Positions 18,276 to 28,315 of a DNA stretch of 64,000 nucleotides are shown piece after piece; the first letter of the stretch is position 1, and each line of letters starts with the position of its first letter. This stretch comes from Pseudomonas baetica. Lineage in GTDB: Bacteria; Pseudomonadota; Gammaproteobacteria; Pseudomonadales; Pseudomonadaceae. The stretch lies in NCBI RefSeq assembly GCF_002813455.1, contig NZ_PHHE01000001.1:2604001-2668000 (forward strand), written 5' to 3'. The notes below the pieces were generated by a model. It was given only the letters and a program-made list of their open reading frames with translations, was not told where the DNA came from and ran no database searches. Both the position numbers and the translations under genes were made by a program.

Positions 18276-18653
18276 CTAGCCGCCGGACTTCTTCGCTTTG
18301 AAACCGTGCTTGATCAGTTCAGCCAAGAGTAGCTCGACATGATCGCCCTGGATTTCGATGATCCCGTCTTTCAACGCCCCGCCGGTGCCGCAACGTTTCT
18401 TCAACGTCGTCGCCAGCTCCTTGAGTGCGTCTTCGGCCAGCGGCACGCCGGTGATGGTCGTCACCGTCTTGCCGCCACGGCCCTTGCTTTCGCGACGCAC
18501 GCGGGCAATGCCGTCCCCGGCCGGGATCACGGTTTGTTTGCAGATACAGGCGTCCACCGGCTTACTGCATTCCGGGCAATGACGACCTGCGTCGGTGGAA
18601 AATACCAGACCGCCCAGGGCGGCGAAGGATGCGGCTTTTTTGGCCACCGGCAA
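18276..18653 (-). CDS. SUI1/eIF1-family translation factor (YciH-like)
   Basis: A 125-residue protein. The N-terminal half holds a four-Cys cluster (HCPECSKPVDACICKQ) and the C-terminal half the SUI1 fold (GRGGKTVTTITGVPL, LKKRCGTGGALKDGIIEIQG). Bacterial members such as E. coli YciH affect the fidelity of translation initiation. It occupies the place of PA4840 in the conserved block. Confidence 0.9.
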   Translation of the reverse strand: MPVAKKAASFAALGGLVFSTDAGRHCPECSKPVDACICKQTVIPAGDGIARVRRESKGRGGKTVTTITGVPLAEDALKELATTLKKRCGTGGALKDGIIEIQGDHVELLLAELIKHGFKAKKSGG

Positions 18654-18834
18654 TCCTCTTGGGAGGACAAAGACTGATCGCGACCTTGGGCAAGGTCATC
18701 GACCGCGAAGCCCCACTCAGGCAGGGGCAGCGCTACTGCACCGACGCTTCAACAAAAGCAGGCCAGTGCAGCTTGAAAAGGTCGCGCAGTGTAACGGCAA
18801 AAAACCCAATTGCTAAGTGCCAATCGGCGCCAAT

Positions 18835-19392
18835 TTATGTGTTCTTTGCGACGTCGCTTTGCTGAGCCTTGAGATAGCGCTTCAATGCCGCCAGAGAGTC
18901 CGGGCAATAAGGCTTTCGCTCGATTTCCCGCATGACCTGCTCGACCGGGATAAAGCGCGCTTCGAGCACTTCTTCCGGCTGCAGTTTCAGCGGGCCATCC
19001 CACACCGCAGAAAACGCTGAGCACCACAGGCGATTGCCGGTGTCCTCAAAATAGAAATGGTCGTGAGCGGTGAGCTCAACGCCGCTGACGCCCAATTCCT
19101 CCTCCAGCTCACGGGCTGCCGACTCGGCATAGGTTTCGTCGGCCTGCACCATACCGCCCGCCGCCACGTCCCAGTAACCCGGGTAGATCGCCTTGCTCAA
19201 GGTGCGCCGATGCACGCAAAGCTCACCGGCGGAGTTGAACAGCATGATGTAAGTGCCGCGACCAATCAGCCCGCGTTCGCGCAAATCAGCGCGCACCAGA
19301 GCACCGAGCAGGTTGTCCTGCTCGTCGACCCAGGCGATCTGTTCGGCATCCGAGGCGGCGCGATGCGCTGCCTCTTTGGCGTTGTGGCTCAT
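18835..19392 (-). CDS. NUDIX hydrolase, YfcD-like
   Basis: A 185-residue NUDIX hydrolase. The complete Nudix box is present: GGMVQADETYAESAARELEE followed by ELGV, giving G-x5-E-x7-RE-x2-EE-x-G. The N-terminal IAWVDEQDNLLG and LCVHRRTLSKAIYPGYWD resemble isopentenyl-diphosphate isomerase/YfcD relatives. The substrate is not known. It is four bases from the DUF2333 gene upstream, so the two form an operon. Confidence 0.88.
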   Translation of the reverse strand: MSHNAKEAAHRAASDAEQIAWVDEQDNLLGALVRADLRERGLIGRGTYIMLFNSAGELCVHRRTLSKAIYPGYWDVAAGGMVQADETYAESAARELEEELGVSGVELTAHDHFYFEDTGNRLWCSAFSAVWDGPLKLQPEEVLEARFIPVEQVMREIERKPYCPDSLAALKRYLKAQQSDVAKNT

Positions 19393-19395
19393 TAA

Positions 19396-20463
19396 TCAGC
19401 CCTGATTGAGCAATTGACGCAAGTCGATGACGGCGGCGTTGGCCCGGGAAATATAGTTGGCCATCACCAGCGAGTGGTTGGCGAGCACACCGAAACCGCT
19501 GCCGTTGAGAATCATCGGGCTCCAGACCGGCTCTTGCGAAGCTTCCAGCTCACGAATGATCTGACGCACGCTGACGGTGGCGTTCTTCTTCGCCAACACG
19601 TCAGCGAAGTCAACTTCGATGGCGCGCAGCAAGTGCGACAGTGCCCATGCCTGGCCGCGTGCTTCGTAGAACACGTTGTCGATTTGCATCCACGGGGTTT
19701 CGACGACTTCTTCGTCAACCTGCGGCACTTCGCCCACCGCTGGAACTTCGGTTTTCAGCGCGGTGTTGAGCTTGACGCGGCCGACGCTGGCCGACAGCCG
19801 TTGCGACAACGAACCCAGACGGGTGCCGACATCGCCCAGCCAGTTGTTCAGATTGTCGGCGCGGGCGTAGAACAGCGCGTTTTTCTGCGCTGGATCAGAC
19901 AGGCGCGCCTGGTAGCGGCTCAGGGAATTGATGCCTTCCTGATATTCCGACTCGCTGGACGGCAGGATCCAGCTCTTGTTGTCGAAGTTGAAACGCGGCT
20001 CGGCCTTGGCCAGATCGGCGTCTTCCGCCGACTGCGATTGCGAGCGGGCGAAGTCTTTGCGCAAGGCACGGGTCAGGTCGCGAACCTGCACCAGCACGCC
20101 GTATTCCCAGCTCGGCGTGTTGTCCATCCACAAGCCCGGCGGGAAACGGTCGTTGGAAATATAGCCGCCCGGCTTGTCGAGCAGGGTGCCGGCGACGGTT
20201 TTCAGGGTTTCGACCGTGGTGTAACCGAGCACCATTTGTTTACCTTCTTTTTCGGCGGCCGCCTGGGCGTTTTGCGCCACCGGAAACAGCGCCGGTTCCT
20301 GGCTCCAGTACCAGCCCAGGCCGATGGTCACCAGCAGATAAATACCTATGAGCGTGGCCAGCGCCCGGCTGAACAGCAGCCCGCCGACGTAGCTGCGGGT
20401 GGCCGACTTGGGCTCGGCGGCACGTTCAGGCGCGCTGCCCGCGCGGTTTTTCCAGTCCAGCAT
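19396..20463 (-). CDS. DUF2333 membrane-anchored protein
   Basis: A 355-residue protein with one N-terminal membrane segment (FSRALATLIGIYLLVTIGLGWYW, given here beyond its core) and a mostly helical periplasmic part. WMDNTPSWEYGVLVQVRDL and YARADNLNNWLGDVG are typical of DUF2333. No function is established. It corresponds in position to PA4842 and is co-oriented with the NUDIX gene. Confidence 0.83.
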   Translation of the reverse strand: MLDWKNRAGSAPERAAEPKSATRSYVGGLLFSRALATLIGIYLLVTIGLGWYWSQEPALFPVAQNAQAAAEKEGKQMVLGYTTVETLKTVAGTLLDKPGGYISNDRFPPGLWMDNTPSWEYGVLVQVRDLTRALRKDFARSQSQSAEDADLAKAEPRFNFDNKSWILPSSESEYQEGINSLSRYQARLSDPAQKNALFYARADNLNNWLGDVGTRLGSLSQRLSASVGRVKLNTALKTEVPAVGEVPQVDEEVVETPWMQIDNVFYEARGQAWALSHLLRAIEVDFADVLAKKNATVSVRQIIRELEASQEPVWSPMILNGSGFGVLANHSLVMANYISRANAAVIDLRQLLNQG

Positions 20464-20897
20464 GGCGATATCCTTTCAATCACTTGGGTTCAACGGTTCG
20501 ACCACAACCATACAACAACGTGCCGAGGCCGGGCACCCGCGAGTATAGATAAGCCGCAAATCGCGCGGGCAGATGTCGCATCTGTCAGAACTAAGGGAAT
20601 CCCCGATACCACCTTCCCTGAACTGCAGGCTCAGGATGTGGAAAGCCATCGCAAAGCGGATTCACTACGCTTGAGCGCACGACGCAAAAAACTCACCAAA
20701 ACTCACTCAGCCTCCCGATAAAGCCCCTGCACACAGGCACTTGACCGACGAACAGGCCATAAACAAAACCATTCGGTCAGAAACTGAATGGTGACGCATT
20801 GCAGATTATTGACGCGCGACACTCGTCTAAGGGAAAAGAGGTGCTAGCATAGAGCCACCAGTCGATCTCAGCATGCAGCCTAACTAGTAGTCAGGAT
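20464..20897. promoter_or_regulatory. Divergent DUF2333/gcbA intergenic region
   Basis: These 434 bases contain no convincing gene. They carry the promoters of two divergent transcripts. Visible structure: the palindrome CAGATG-TCG-CATCTG at 20570-20584, AGGGAA/TTCCCT facing each other near 20594-20619, and CCATTC/GAATGG around 20771-20793. No clear sigma-70 box pair with good spacing was found. Confidence 0.5.
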
Positions 20898-22568
20898 ATG
20901 ACCGAGCCAGAAGACCCCAGCCGTGAGCGTCTCAAGCACCACTTTGCCCAGCGGGTAATTCATCAGGCACGTCAGATTCTTGAGATATGGCAGCGCCTGC
21001 AACGCAGTGAATGGTCCACCGTCGACCTCGCCGAATTAAGCGAGGCCAACCTGCGCCTGCTGCGTTTTGCCGAGCGTTTCGAACAGCCCGAACACACGTA
21101 TCTCGCACGCCATATCAGTCAGTCACTGGAAGCCGTGGACGCCAATCGCGGACGCCTCAGTAGCGGTCTGATCACCGACCTCAACCGCTTGATGCAGCGC
21201 TTGTCGCGCACCGGCCTGCGCCATGGCGACCAACTCGACCAGACCTTCCTGCCGCCACTGCGCAAACCGATCTACGTGATGTTGCAGGACCACGACCGCG
21301 CCGAGCGCCTGGCCAAGCAACTGGAATTCTTCGGCCTGAGTGCCCAGGCGCTGGACAGCGTGGCGGCGTTTCGCTCGTCGATGGTCGAGCGCCTGCCCGC
21401 CGCCATCGTCATGGACGTGGATTTCAGCGGTGCCGGCGTCGGCCTGAAACTCGCCGCCGAAGCTCAGGTCGGTCTGGAAGAGCCGCTGCCGCTGCTGTTT
21501 TTCAGCCTGCACGAAACCGACACGCCGACGCGTCTCGCCGCGGTGCGCGCCGGTAGCCAGGAATTCCTCACCGGCACCCTCGAAGCGTCGAGCCTGCTGG
21601 AGAAGATCGAAGTCCTGACCTGCGTCGCCCAGTACGAACCGTATAAAGTGCTGATCATCGATGATTCCCGCGCCCAGGCCTTGCACACTGAACGCCTGCT
21701 CAACAGCGCCGGAATCGTCACCCGCACCCTGATCGAACCAATTCAGGCGATGGCCGAGCTGGCGGACTTCCAGCCGGATCTGATCATCCTCGACATGTAC
21801 ATGCCAGCCTGCACCGGCACCGAACTGGCCAAGGTGATCCGCCACAACGACCGCTATGTCAGCGTGCCGATCATTTACCTGTCGGCCGAGGACGATCTGG
21901 ATAAACAGCTCGACGCCATGAGCGAGGGCGGCGATGACTTCCTGACCAAGCCGATCAAGCCACGGCATCTGATTACAACGGTGCGCAACCGCGCCGCCCG
22001 TGCGCGTAACCTGAAGGCACGCATGGTGCGCGACAGCCTCACCGGTTTGTACAACCACACGCACATCCTGCAATTGCTCGAAGACTGCTCATTCCGTGCC
22101 CGCCGCGAGAACAAGCCGCTGAGCTTTGCCATGCTCGACATCGACCACTTCAAACGGGTCAACGACAGCCACGGCCACCCGATGGGCGACCGCGTGATCA
22201 AGAGCCTCGCGCTGTTTCTCAAGCAGCGTTTGCGCAAGACCGATTTCATTGGTCGATATGGCGGCGAAGAGTTCGCCATCGTCATGCCGGATACCGATAT
22301 AGAAGCCGCGCATAAAGTACTCGACGAGATCCGCCAGCGCTTCGCCGAAATCCATTACCCGGCGCAGCCGCAGGATTTATGGTGCACCTTCAGCGCCGGT
22401 GTGGTGGAGATGCACGACGACTGCGACAGCCTGATGATGGCCAGCCAGGCCGACGAGGCGCTGTACCGCGCCAAGGGTGCCGGACGCAATCGGGTGCAGA
22501 CCGCACGGGACTCAAAGCAAAGTGCCACTTTTTCATCAGAATCCACCGATTCGGTCATAACCCTGTAA
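20898..22568 (+). CDS. gcbA: GcbA-like response regulator diguanylate cyclase
   Basis: A 556-residue protein: helical N-terminal domain (1-120), a degenerate receiver (about 125-245, PIYVMLQDHDRAERL), a full receiver (about 250-370, VLIIDDSRAQAL, LIILDMYMPACTG, FLTKPIKP) and a C-terminal GGDEF domain (RDSLTGLYNHTHI; active site RYGGEEF). An inhibitory I-site RKTD lies exactly five residues before GGEEF, so product inhibition is expected. It makes c-di-GMP. Position next to a CtpL-like receptor matches PA4843, the GcbA/AdcA protein, which promotes early surface attachment in P. fluorescens. Confidence 0.85.
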   Translation: MTEPEDPSRERLKHHFAQRVIHQARQILEIWQRLQRSEWSTVDLAELSEANLRLLRFAERFEQPEHTYLARHISQSLEAVDANRGRLSSGLITDLNRLMQRLSRTGLRHGDQLDQTFLPPLRKPIYVMLQDHDRAERLAKQLEFFGLSAQALDSVAAFRSSMVERLPAAIVMDVDFSGAGVGLKLAAEAQVGLEEPLPLLFFSLHETDTPTRLAAVRAGSQEFLTGTLEASSLLEKIEVLTCVAQYEPYKVLIIDDSRAQALHTERLLNSAGIVTRTLIEPIQAMAELADFQPDLIILDMYMPACTGTELAKVIRHNDRYVSVPIIYLSAEDDLDKQLDAMSEGGDDFLTKPIKPRHLITTVRNRAARARNLKARMVRDSLTGLYNHTHILQLLEDCSFRARRENKPLSFAMLDIDHFKRVNDSHGHPMGDRVIKSLALFLKQRLRKTDFIGRYGGEEFAIVMPDTDIEAAHKVLDEIRQRFAEIHYPAQPQDLWCTFSAGVVEMHDDCDSLMMASQADEALYRAKGAGRNRVQTARDSKQSATFSSESTDSVITL

Positions 22569-22619
22569 CAGAACCGCAATAAATTCAGGCGCTTACCATT
22601 TCTGCCGTTGGTAGCCGTC

Positions 22620-24566
22620 ATGCGCCTGAAGTTGCTCACCAATCTCAATACTTTGCTGCTGGTCGCCGTGTGCGTGGCCCTGGGTGCCACGCTGTGGTGG
22701 TCGCAAAAAGCCCTCGAACGCCCGTATCTGCTGATGGAGCGTTATCTGGGGCTGTCGCAGCAATTTCAGAACGAGGTGGCGCGTAACGTCGAGGACTACC
22801 TCGCCAGTGGCGATGCCCTGCGCCTGAGCAGTGCCAGTCAGGCCATCGCCGGTTTGCAGAACGAACTCGGCGAACTGCCGCCCGCGCTGGCCGAGACCTT
22901 GCGCCCGAGCCTTTCAGGGCTTGAAGAATTCAGCAAAACCGACTTGCTCGCCGCCGGCAAGCTGGCCGGTGATCCGCAGGCGTTGCTGTTGCAGGCTGAG
23001 CGCGAACTCAGCGCCAGCCTGGAGCAACTCAGCACCTACGCCAATGGCAACGCAACATGGCTCGCGCCACTGCTCACTGCCTCGCAGCACCTGGGCAAAC
23101 TGTCGCTGGCACGCGACAAACTGGTCAGCAGCGGCCGCAGCGAACTGGCCGCCGACGTCGAGCGCGAAGTCGACAACATCCGCGCTCAGGCGCAGCTGAT
23201 CGATGCCCTGCCCCTTCTCGGAGTGGTCGCCAGCAATGCATCAAGCAACGATGATTTCGCCGCAATGATGGGCATCGAGAGCACTGAAAAAGCCGTCGCC
23301 GAAGATGCCGGTGTCGGCCTCAAGCGCGAACTCAACAGCTTGCTCGGCCGTTATCCGGCGGAACTGCAACGCACCCGCGAGCAAATCCAGAAGCGCACCG
23401 ATCTGAGCACCGCCACTCACCTGAAAATCGCCGCCGTGCAGCAAGCCATCGCAGGCCTGGAACCGGTGGTGCGCGCGCAGCACGGGCAGATCCAGAGCGA
23501 AGTGCGGCTGATGCAAGGCGTGATGATTGGCCTGATTCTGCTGATCGCGCTACTGATCGATACCTTGCAGCGCCGTCTGGCCCGCACCCTGACCAATCTT
23601 GCTCCGGCGTTGTCGACCTGGGCCGAAGGCGATTTCAGCCGTGACATTCAACTGGGCAAGACCAACCGCGAATTGCATGACATCGAGGCTTCGCTCAATC
23701 GCTTGCGCGCTTATCTGGTGGACTTGGTCGGCACCATTCGCGGTAATGCCGAGCAAGTAGCCGGCAGTAGCCGTACCCTGGCCGAATTGAGCAACGACTT
23801 GCACAGCGGCGCCGAGCATCAGGCGGGTGATACCGCTTTGATTCGCGATTCCCTCGGCGAACTGGAGGCAACTATTCAGCAAGTTGCCGGCGATGCGCGA
23901 CAGGCTGCCGATGCCAGCCGTCATGCCGGGCTGGCCGTCGAACACGGTCAGAGCGTCATTGGCCAGAGCCTTACCGGCCTGCACGCCTTGGTCGGCGAAG
24001 TGCAGGGCAACGCGCAAATGATCGAACATCTGGCCGAAGAGTCGGCGACCATCGGCGGCGTGCTGACGGTGATTCGCTCGATTGCCGACCAGACCAACCT
24101 GCTGGCATTGAACGCGGCGATTGAAGCCGCGCGCGCGGGGGAAATGGGTCGTGGTTTTGCCGTGGTGGCCGAGGAAGTTCGCTCGCTGGCGCAGCGTACC
24201 GCCGGGGCAACCGCCGAGATTCAAACCTTGATTGCCGGCCTGCAAACGGCGGCGCGGCAATCGGTCGAGGGCATGCGCGCGCAGGTCGAACACGCCGAAG
24301 CCACGGCCAATCAGGCACAAGCGGCGGACGGTGCGCTGGACAAAATCGTCGGCGCGATCCAGACCATTTCCGAGACAGCGATCCGCATCGCCGATATCAC
24401 CGCACAGCAGAGCGGCGCGGTCAGTGAGATTCGCGATCACAGTGAGCGGATTCACCAATTGGGTGGGGATAACCTGGTCCGCATCGGTCGTGGGCGCGAA
24501 CAGGGCGAGAACTTGCTGGTATTGGGCGGACAACTGCATACCGCTGTTCAGACATTTCGCGTCTGA
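22620..24566 (+). CDS. Methyl-accepting chemotaxis protein, CtpL-like
   Basis: A 648-residue chemoreceptor. An N-terminal membrane helix ([18 protein letters not shown]) is followed by a helical periplasmic sensor of about 260 residues, a second membrane helix ([15 protein letters not shown]), a HAMP-like linker and the signalling hairpin. The tip is [18 protein letters not shown] with [18 protein letters not shown]. The long helical sensor suggests an HBM-type ligand domain. In P. aeruginosa the neighbour of gcbA is ctpL, a phosphate chemoreceptor; that ligand is not proven here. ATG 22620 is preferred to TTG 22608. The gene follows the cyclase by 51 bases. Confidence 0.85.
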   Translation: MRLKLLTNLNTLLLVAVCVALGATLWWSQKALERPYLLMERYLGLSQQFQNEVARNVEDYLASGDALRLSSASQAIAGLQNELGELPPALAETLRPSLSGLEEFSKTDLLAAGKLAGDPQALLLQAERELSASLEQLSTYANGNATWLAPLLTASQHLGKLSLARDKLVSSGRSELAADVEREVDNIRAQAQLIDALPLLGVVASNASSNDDFAAMMGIESTEKAVAEDAGVGLKRELNSLLGRYPAELQRTREQIQKRTDLSTATHLKIAAVQQAIAGLEPVVRAQHGQIQSEVRLMQGVMIGLILLIALLIDTLQRRLARTLTNLAPALSTWAEGDFSRDIQLGKTNRELHDIEASLNRLRAYLVDLVGTIRGNAEQVAGSSRTLAELSNDLHSGAEHQAGDTALIRDSLGELEATIQQVAGDARQAADASRHAGLAVEHGQSVIGQSLTGLHALVGEVQGNAQMIEHLAEESATIGGVLTVIRSIADQTNLLALNAAIEAARAGEMGRGFAVVAEEVRSLAQRTAGATAEIQTLIAGLQTAARQSVEGMRAQVEHAEATANQAQAADGALDKIVGAIQTISETAIRIADITAQQSGAVSEIRDHSERIHQLGGDNLVRIGRGREQGENLLVLGGQLHTAVQTFRV

Positions 24567-24571
24567 TAGAC

Positions 24572-24642
24572 CGCCTTCGCGAGCAGGCTCGCTCCCACAG
24601 GGGTACATATTTCAATGTGGGAGCGAGCCTGCTCGCGAAGAG
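24572..24642. repeat. REP pair 4, reversed orientation
   Basis: Two REP sequences with the arms facing the other way from most copies: CTTCGCGAGCAGGCTCGCTC first, then GTGGGAGCGAGCCTGCTCGC, only about 14 bases apart. 'GAGCCTG' class. It fills the gap between the chemoreceptor and aroQ. Confidence 0.88.
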
Positions 24643-24806
24643 GCCCGCCCCGTCACCGTAAATGACCGGATCTAACCACCCGGTCACAAATTTCGCGCAA
24701 ACATCGGCCATCGTGCTGGCTATTGCATAGAACTGGACAGTCACAAAGTCTTTGCGGCATAGTCGCCGGGTTCTGACGACTGCTTATTCATAACAAGGAC
24801 ACGCAG

Positions 24807-25262
24807 ATGGCAACCCTACTGGTGCTGCACGGCCCCAACCTGAACCTGCTTGGCACCCGCGAACCGGGCACCTATGGGTCGACGACCCTGGCACAGATCA
24901 ATCAGGACCTGGAGCGCCGCGCCCGTGAAGCCGGCCATCATCTGCGGCATCTGCAAAGCAATGCCGAGTACGAATTGATCGATCGCATCCACGCCGCTCG
25001 CGGCGAAGGTGTGGATTTCATCCTGATCAATCCAGCAGCTTTTACACACACAAGTGTCGCATTACGTGACGCGCTGCTGGGAGTGAGCATCCCATTCATC
25101 GAAGTGCATTTGTCCAACGTGCACAAACGCGAACCTTTCCGCCATCACTCTTACTTCTCCGACGTAGCGGTAGGAGTGATCTGCGGCCTTGGCGCCAGCG
25201 GTTACCGACTGGCCCTGGAGGCTGCACTAGAGCAGCTTGAACACCAAGCTATACGCCCCTGA
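24807..25262 (+). CDS. aroQ: Type II 3-dehydroquinate dehydratase
   Basis: A 151-residue enzyme of normal length. [19 protein letters not shown] holds the catalytic Tyr loop, [14 protein letters not shown] and [20 protein letters not shown] the substrate site, and [18 protein letters not shown] the catalytic His region. It converts 3-dehydroquinate to 3-dehydroshikimate in aromatic amino-acid synthesis. It heads aroQ-accB-accC, with only 24 bases to accB. Confidence 0.96.
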   Translation: MATLLVLHGPNLNLLGTREPGTYGSTTLAQINQDLERRAREAGHHLRHLQSNAEYELIDRIHAARGEGVDFILINPAAFTHTSVALRDALLGVSIPFIEVHLSNVHKREPFRHHSYFSDVAVGVICGLGASGYRLALEAALEQLEHQAIRP

Positions 25263-25286
25263 CCGACCCTTGGGAGTTGATGATTC

Positions 25287-25748
25287 ATGGATATCCGTAA
25301 AGTTAAGAAACTGATCGAATTGCTGGAAGAGTCCGGCATCGACGAGCTCGAGATCAAGGAAGGCGAAGAGTCCGTACGTATCAGCCGCCACAGCAAGACC
25401 CCGGCTCAGCAGTATTACGCACCTGCGCCGATGCAAGCGCCGGCTGCTGCACCTGTTGCCGCCGCTCCTGTTGCTGCTGCCGCCCCGGCTGCCGCTGCTG
25501 CTCCAGCGCTGAACGGCACTGTTGCCCGCTCGCCGATGGTCGGTACTTTCTACCGCAAGTCTTCGCCAACCTCGCCGTCCTTCGTTGAAGTCGGCCAGAC
25601 CGTGAAGAAAGGCGACACGCTGTGCATCGTTGAAGCCATGAAGATGATGAACCACATCGAAGCTGAAACCAGCGGTGTGATCGAGTCCATCCTCGTTGAA
25701 GACGGCCAGCCGGTTGAGTACGACCAACCGCTGTTCACCATCGTTTGA
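25287..25748 (+). CDS. accB: Biotin carboxyl carrier protein of acetyl-CoA carboxylase
   Basis: A 153-residue BCCP: N-terminal dimerisation segment, an Ala/Pro-rich hinge at about residues 45-75, and the biotinyl domain with the attachment site [13 protein letters not shown]. It carries carboxybiotin between AccC and AccAD in malonyl-CoA synthesis. It is followed after 17 bases by accC in the same operon. Confidence 0.97.
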   Translation: MDIRKVKKLIELLEESGIDELEIKEGEESVRISRHSKTPAQQYYAPAPMQAPAAAPVAAAPVAAAAPAAAAAPALNGTVARSPMVGTFYRKSSPTSPSFVEVGQTVKKGDTLCIVEAMKMMNHIEAETSGVIESILVEDGQPVEYDQPLFTIV

Positions 25749-25765
25749 ACTGCGGAGAGCCTTTG

Positions 25766-27124
25766 ATGACTGCGAAGTTGGAAAAAGTTCTGATCGCTAA
25801 CCGCGGTGAGATCGCCCTGCGGATTCTGCGTGCCTGCAAAGAGATGGGCATCAAGACCGTCGCCGTTTACTCCAAGGCCGACAAAGAGCTGATGCACCTG
25901 GGTCTGGCAGACGAATCCGTCTGCATCGGCCCGGCGTCTGCCGCTCAGTCTTACCTGCACATCCCGGCCATCATCGCTGCCGCCGAAGTGACTGGCGCTA
26001 CCGCCATTCACCCGGGTTACGGTTTCCTCGCGGAAAACGCTGACTTCGCCGAGCAGGTCGAGAACTCCGGCTTCGCCTTCATCGGCCCGAAAGCCGACAC
26101 CATTCGCCTGATGGGCGACAAGGTATCGGCCAAGCACGCGATGATCGAAGCCGGTGTGCCCACTGTTCCAGGCTCCGACGGCCCACTGCCGGAAGACGAA
26201 GAAACGGCACTGCGCATCGGTCGTGAAGTCGGCTACCCGGTGATCATCAAAGCCGCTGGCGGCGGTGGTGGTCGCGGCATGCGCGTGGTGCACAAGGAAG
26301 AAGACCTGATCGCCTCGGCGAAACTGACCCGCTCCGAAGCAGGCGCGGCGTTCGGCAACCCGATGGTGTATCTGGAAAAATTCCTGACCAACCCGCGTCA
26401 CGTCGAAGTGCAGGTGCTGTCCGACGGCCAGGGTCACGCCATCCATCTGGGCGACCGCGATTGCTCGCTGCAACGCCGTCACCAGAAGGTTCTCGAAGAA
26501 GCGCCGGCACCGGGCATCGACGAGCAGGCGCGCCAGGAAGTTCTGGCTCGCTGCGTCAAGGCGTGCATCGACATCGGTTACCGTGGCGCGGGTACTTTCG
26601 AGTTCCTGTACGAGAACGGTCGTTTCTACTTCATCGAAATGAACACCCGTGTTCAGGTGGAGCATCCGGTTTCGGAAATGGTCACCGGTATCGACATCGT
26701 CAAGGAGATGCTCAGCATCGCCGCTGGCAACAAGCTGTCGTTCACGCAGGATGACGTGGTTATCCGCGGTCACTCGCTGGAATGCCGGATCAACGCTGAA
26801 GACCCGAAAACCTTCATGCCGAGCCCGGGCACGGTCAAGCATTTCCACGCCCCAGGCGGCAACGGCGTTCGCGTCGATTCGCACCTGTACAGCGGTTATG
26901 CGGTTCCGCCGAACTACGACTCGCTGATCGGCAAGCTGATCACTTACGGCGCCACCCGCGACGAAGCCATGGCACGCATGCGCAATGCCCTGGACGAAAT
27001 CGTGGTTGACGGGATCAAGACCAACATCCCGCTGCACCGTGATCTGGTTCGTGACGAAGGCTTCTGCAAAGGGGGCGTGAACATTCACTACCTCGAGCAC
27101 AAGCTGGCTGGCGAGAAGCACTAA
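25766..27124 (+). CDS. accC: Biotin carboxylase subunit of acetyl-CoA carboxylase
   Basis: A 452-residue ATP-grasp biotin carboxylase. [20 protein letters not shown] opens the N-domain; the ATP-binding glycine loop is [13 protein letters not shown] and the active site [14 protein letters not shown]. It carboxylates the biotin on AccB. ATG 25766 is the normal start; an in-frame extension to 25745 is not needed. A strong terminator lies 18 bases past the stop. Confidence 0.97.
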   Translation: MTAKLEKVLIANRGEIALRILRACKEMGIKTVAVYSKADKELMHLGLADESVCIGPASAAQSYLHIPAIIAAAEVTGATAIHPGYGFLAENADFAEQVENSGFAFIGPKADTIRLMGDKVSAKHAMIEAGVPTVPGSDGPLPEDEETALRIGREVGYPVIIKAAGGGGGRGMRVVHKEEDLIASAKLTRSEAGAAFGNPMVYLEKFLTNPRHVEVQVLSDGQGHAIHLGDRDCSLQRRHQKVLEEAPAPGIDEQARQEVLARCVKACIDIGYRGAGTFEFLYENGRFYFIEMNTRVQVEHPVSEMVTGIDIVKEMLSIAAGNKLSFTQDDVVIRGHSLECRINAEDPKTFMPSPGTVKHFHAPGGNGVRVDSHLYSGYAVPPNYDSLIGKLITYGATRDEAMARMRNALDEIVVDGIKTNIPLHRDLVRDEGFCKGGVNIHYLEHKLAGEKH

Positions 27125-27141
27125 GCTTCAGCCCGCACCAG

Positions 27142-27173
27142 ACAAAGCCGCCTTCGGGCGGCTTTGTTGTTTC
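27142..27173 (+). terminator. Rho-independent terminator after accC
   Basis: An 11-bp perfect stem (ACAAAGCCGCC and its inverse) with a TTCG tetraloop, followed by TGTTT. It ends the aroQ-accB-accC transcript. Confidence 0.9.
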
Positions 27174-27193
27174 TGCAAACTACACAAACCCCT

Positions 27194-27282
27194 TGTGGGA
27201 GCGAGCCTGCTCGCGAAAGCGGTGTATCAGATCCATATGCATCTACTGACACTCCACTTTCGCGAGCAGGCTCGCTCCCACA
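27194..27282. repeat. REPIN 5
   Basis: TGTGGGAGCGAGCCTGCTCG and its inverse, about 38 bases apart. 'GAGCCTG' class. A lone half-core GCTCCCACA follows near 27319-27328. Confidence 0.9.
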
Positions 27283-27406
27283 GATCCCCACCGGTACAAC
27301 ATCTGCGCTACAAATGCCGCTCCCACAAACCCTGCGCGCTCGCGTAAACTTGCGCGCTTCTCGCAGGCCGCTAGGCTGCAATCATATTTTTTCAAAGGTG
27401 CCCGCC

Positions 27407-28285
27407 ATGCCTTGGCTGCAAGTACGACTCGCCATCAGCCCGGAACAAGCCGAAACCTACGAAGACGCGTTCCTTGAAGTGGGCGCCGTGTCGGTGACCT
27501 TCATGGACGCCGAAGATCAACCGATCTTCGAACCGGAACTCAACACCACCCCGCTGTGGACGCACACGCACCTGCTGGCCTTGTTCGAGGGCGGCACCGA
27601 AGCTGCGCCGGTGCTGGCGCATCTGGAGCTGCTGACCGGCAGCCCGCTGCCTGAGCATCACAGCGAAGTCATCGAAGACCAGGATTGGGAGCGCAGCTGG
27701 ATGGACGGTTTCCAGCCGATGCGTTTCGGCCAGCGCCTGTGGATCGTGCCGAGCTGGCACGCGGCTCCAGAGCCTGACGCGGTGAATCTGCTGCTCGATC
27801 CGGGCCTGGCGTTCGGCACCGGCACCCACCCGACCACCGCGTTGTGCCTGGAATGGCTCGACGGCCAGGATCTGAAAGACTGCAATGTGCTCGACTTCGG
27901 CTGCGGCTCGGGGATTCTGGCCATCGCCGCCCTGTTGCTCGGTGCCAAGGAAGCAGTCGGTACCGACATCGATGTGCAGGCGCTGGAAGCCTCGCGTGAC
28001 AACGCCGGGCGCAACAACATTGCCCAAGAGCTGTTCCCGCTGTATCTGCCGCAAGATCTGCCACAGGTCAAAGCCGACGTGCTGGTCGCCAACATTCTGG
28101 CCGGCCCGCTGGTTTCGCTGGCCCCGCAACTGTCCAGCCTGGTCAAGTCCGGCGGGCGTCTGGCGCTGTCGGGCATCCTTGCCGAACAAGGTGATGAAGT
28201 CGCTGCTGCCTACGCTCAGGACTTCGACCTCGACCCGATCGCCAATCGCGATGGCTGGGTGCGCATCACCGGGCGTCGGCGCTAG
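27407..28285 (+). CDS. prmA: Ribosomal protein L11 methyltransferase
   Basis: A 292-residue SAM-dependent methyltransferase with the PrmA N-terminal domain ([16 protein letters not shown]) and the catalytic part: [20 protein letters not shown] motif [16 protein letters not shown] and [11 protein letters not shown]. It trimethylates lysines and the N-terminus of L11. The start gives the usual length. The next gene follows after 30 bases. Confidence 0.95.
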   Translation: MPWLQVRLAISPEQAETYEDAFLEVGAVSVTFMDAEDQPIFEPELNTTPLWTHTHLLALFEGGTEAAPVLAHLELLTGSPLPEHHSEVIEDQDWERSWMDGFQPMRFGQRLWIVPSWHAAPEPDAVNLLLDPGLAFGTGTHPTTALCLEWLDGQDLKDCNVLDFGCGSGILAIAALLLGAKEAVGTDIDVQALEASRDNAGRNNIAQELFPLYLPQDLPQVKADVLVANILAGPLVSLAPQLSSLVKSGGRLALSGILAEQGDEVAAAYAQDFDLDPIANRDGWVRITGRRR

Positions 28286-28315
28286 AATGGCCGCCTGCAT
28301 AATCCGGATCGCCGC

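Noticed and set aside
25550..27121. A 523-codon minus-strand frame across accC
   Set aside because: Shadow of a high-GC gene; accC is unambiguous on the other strand.
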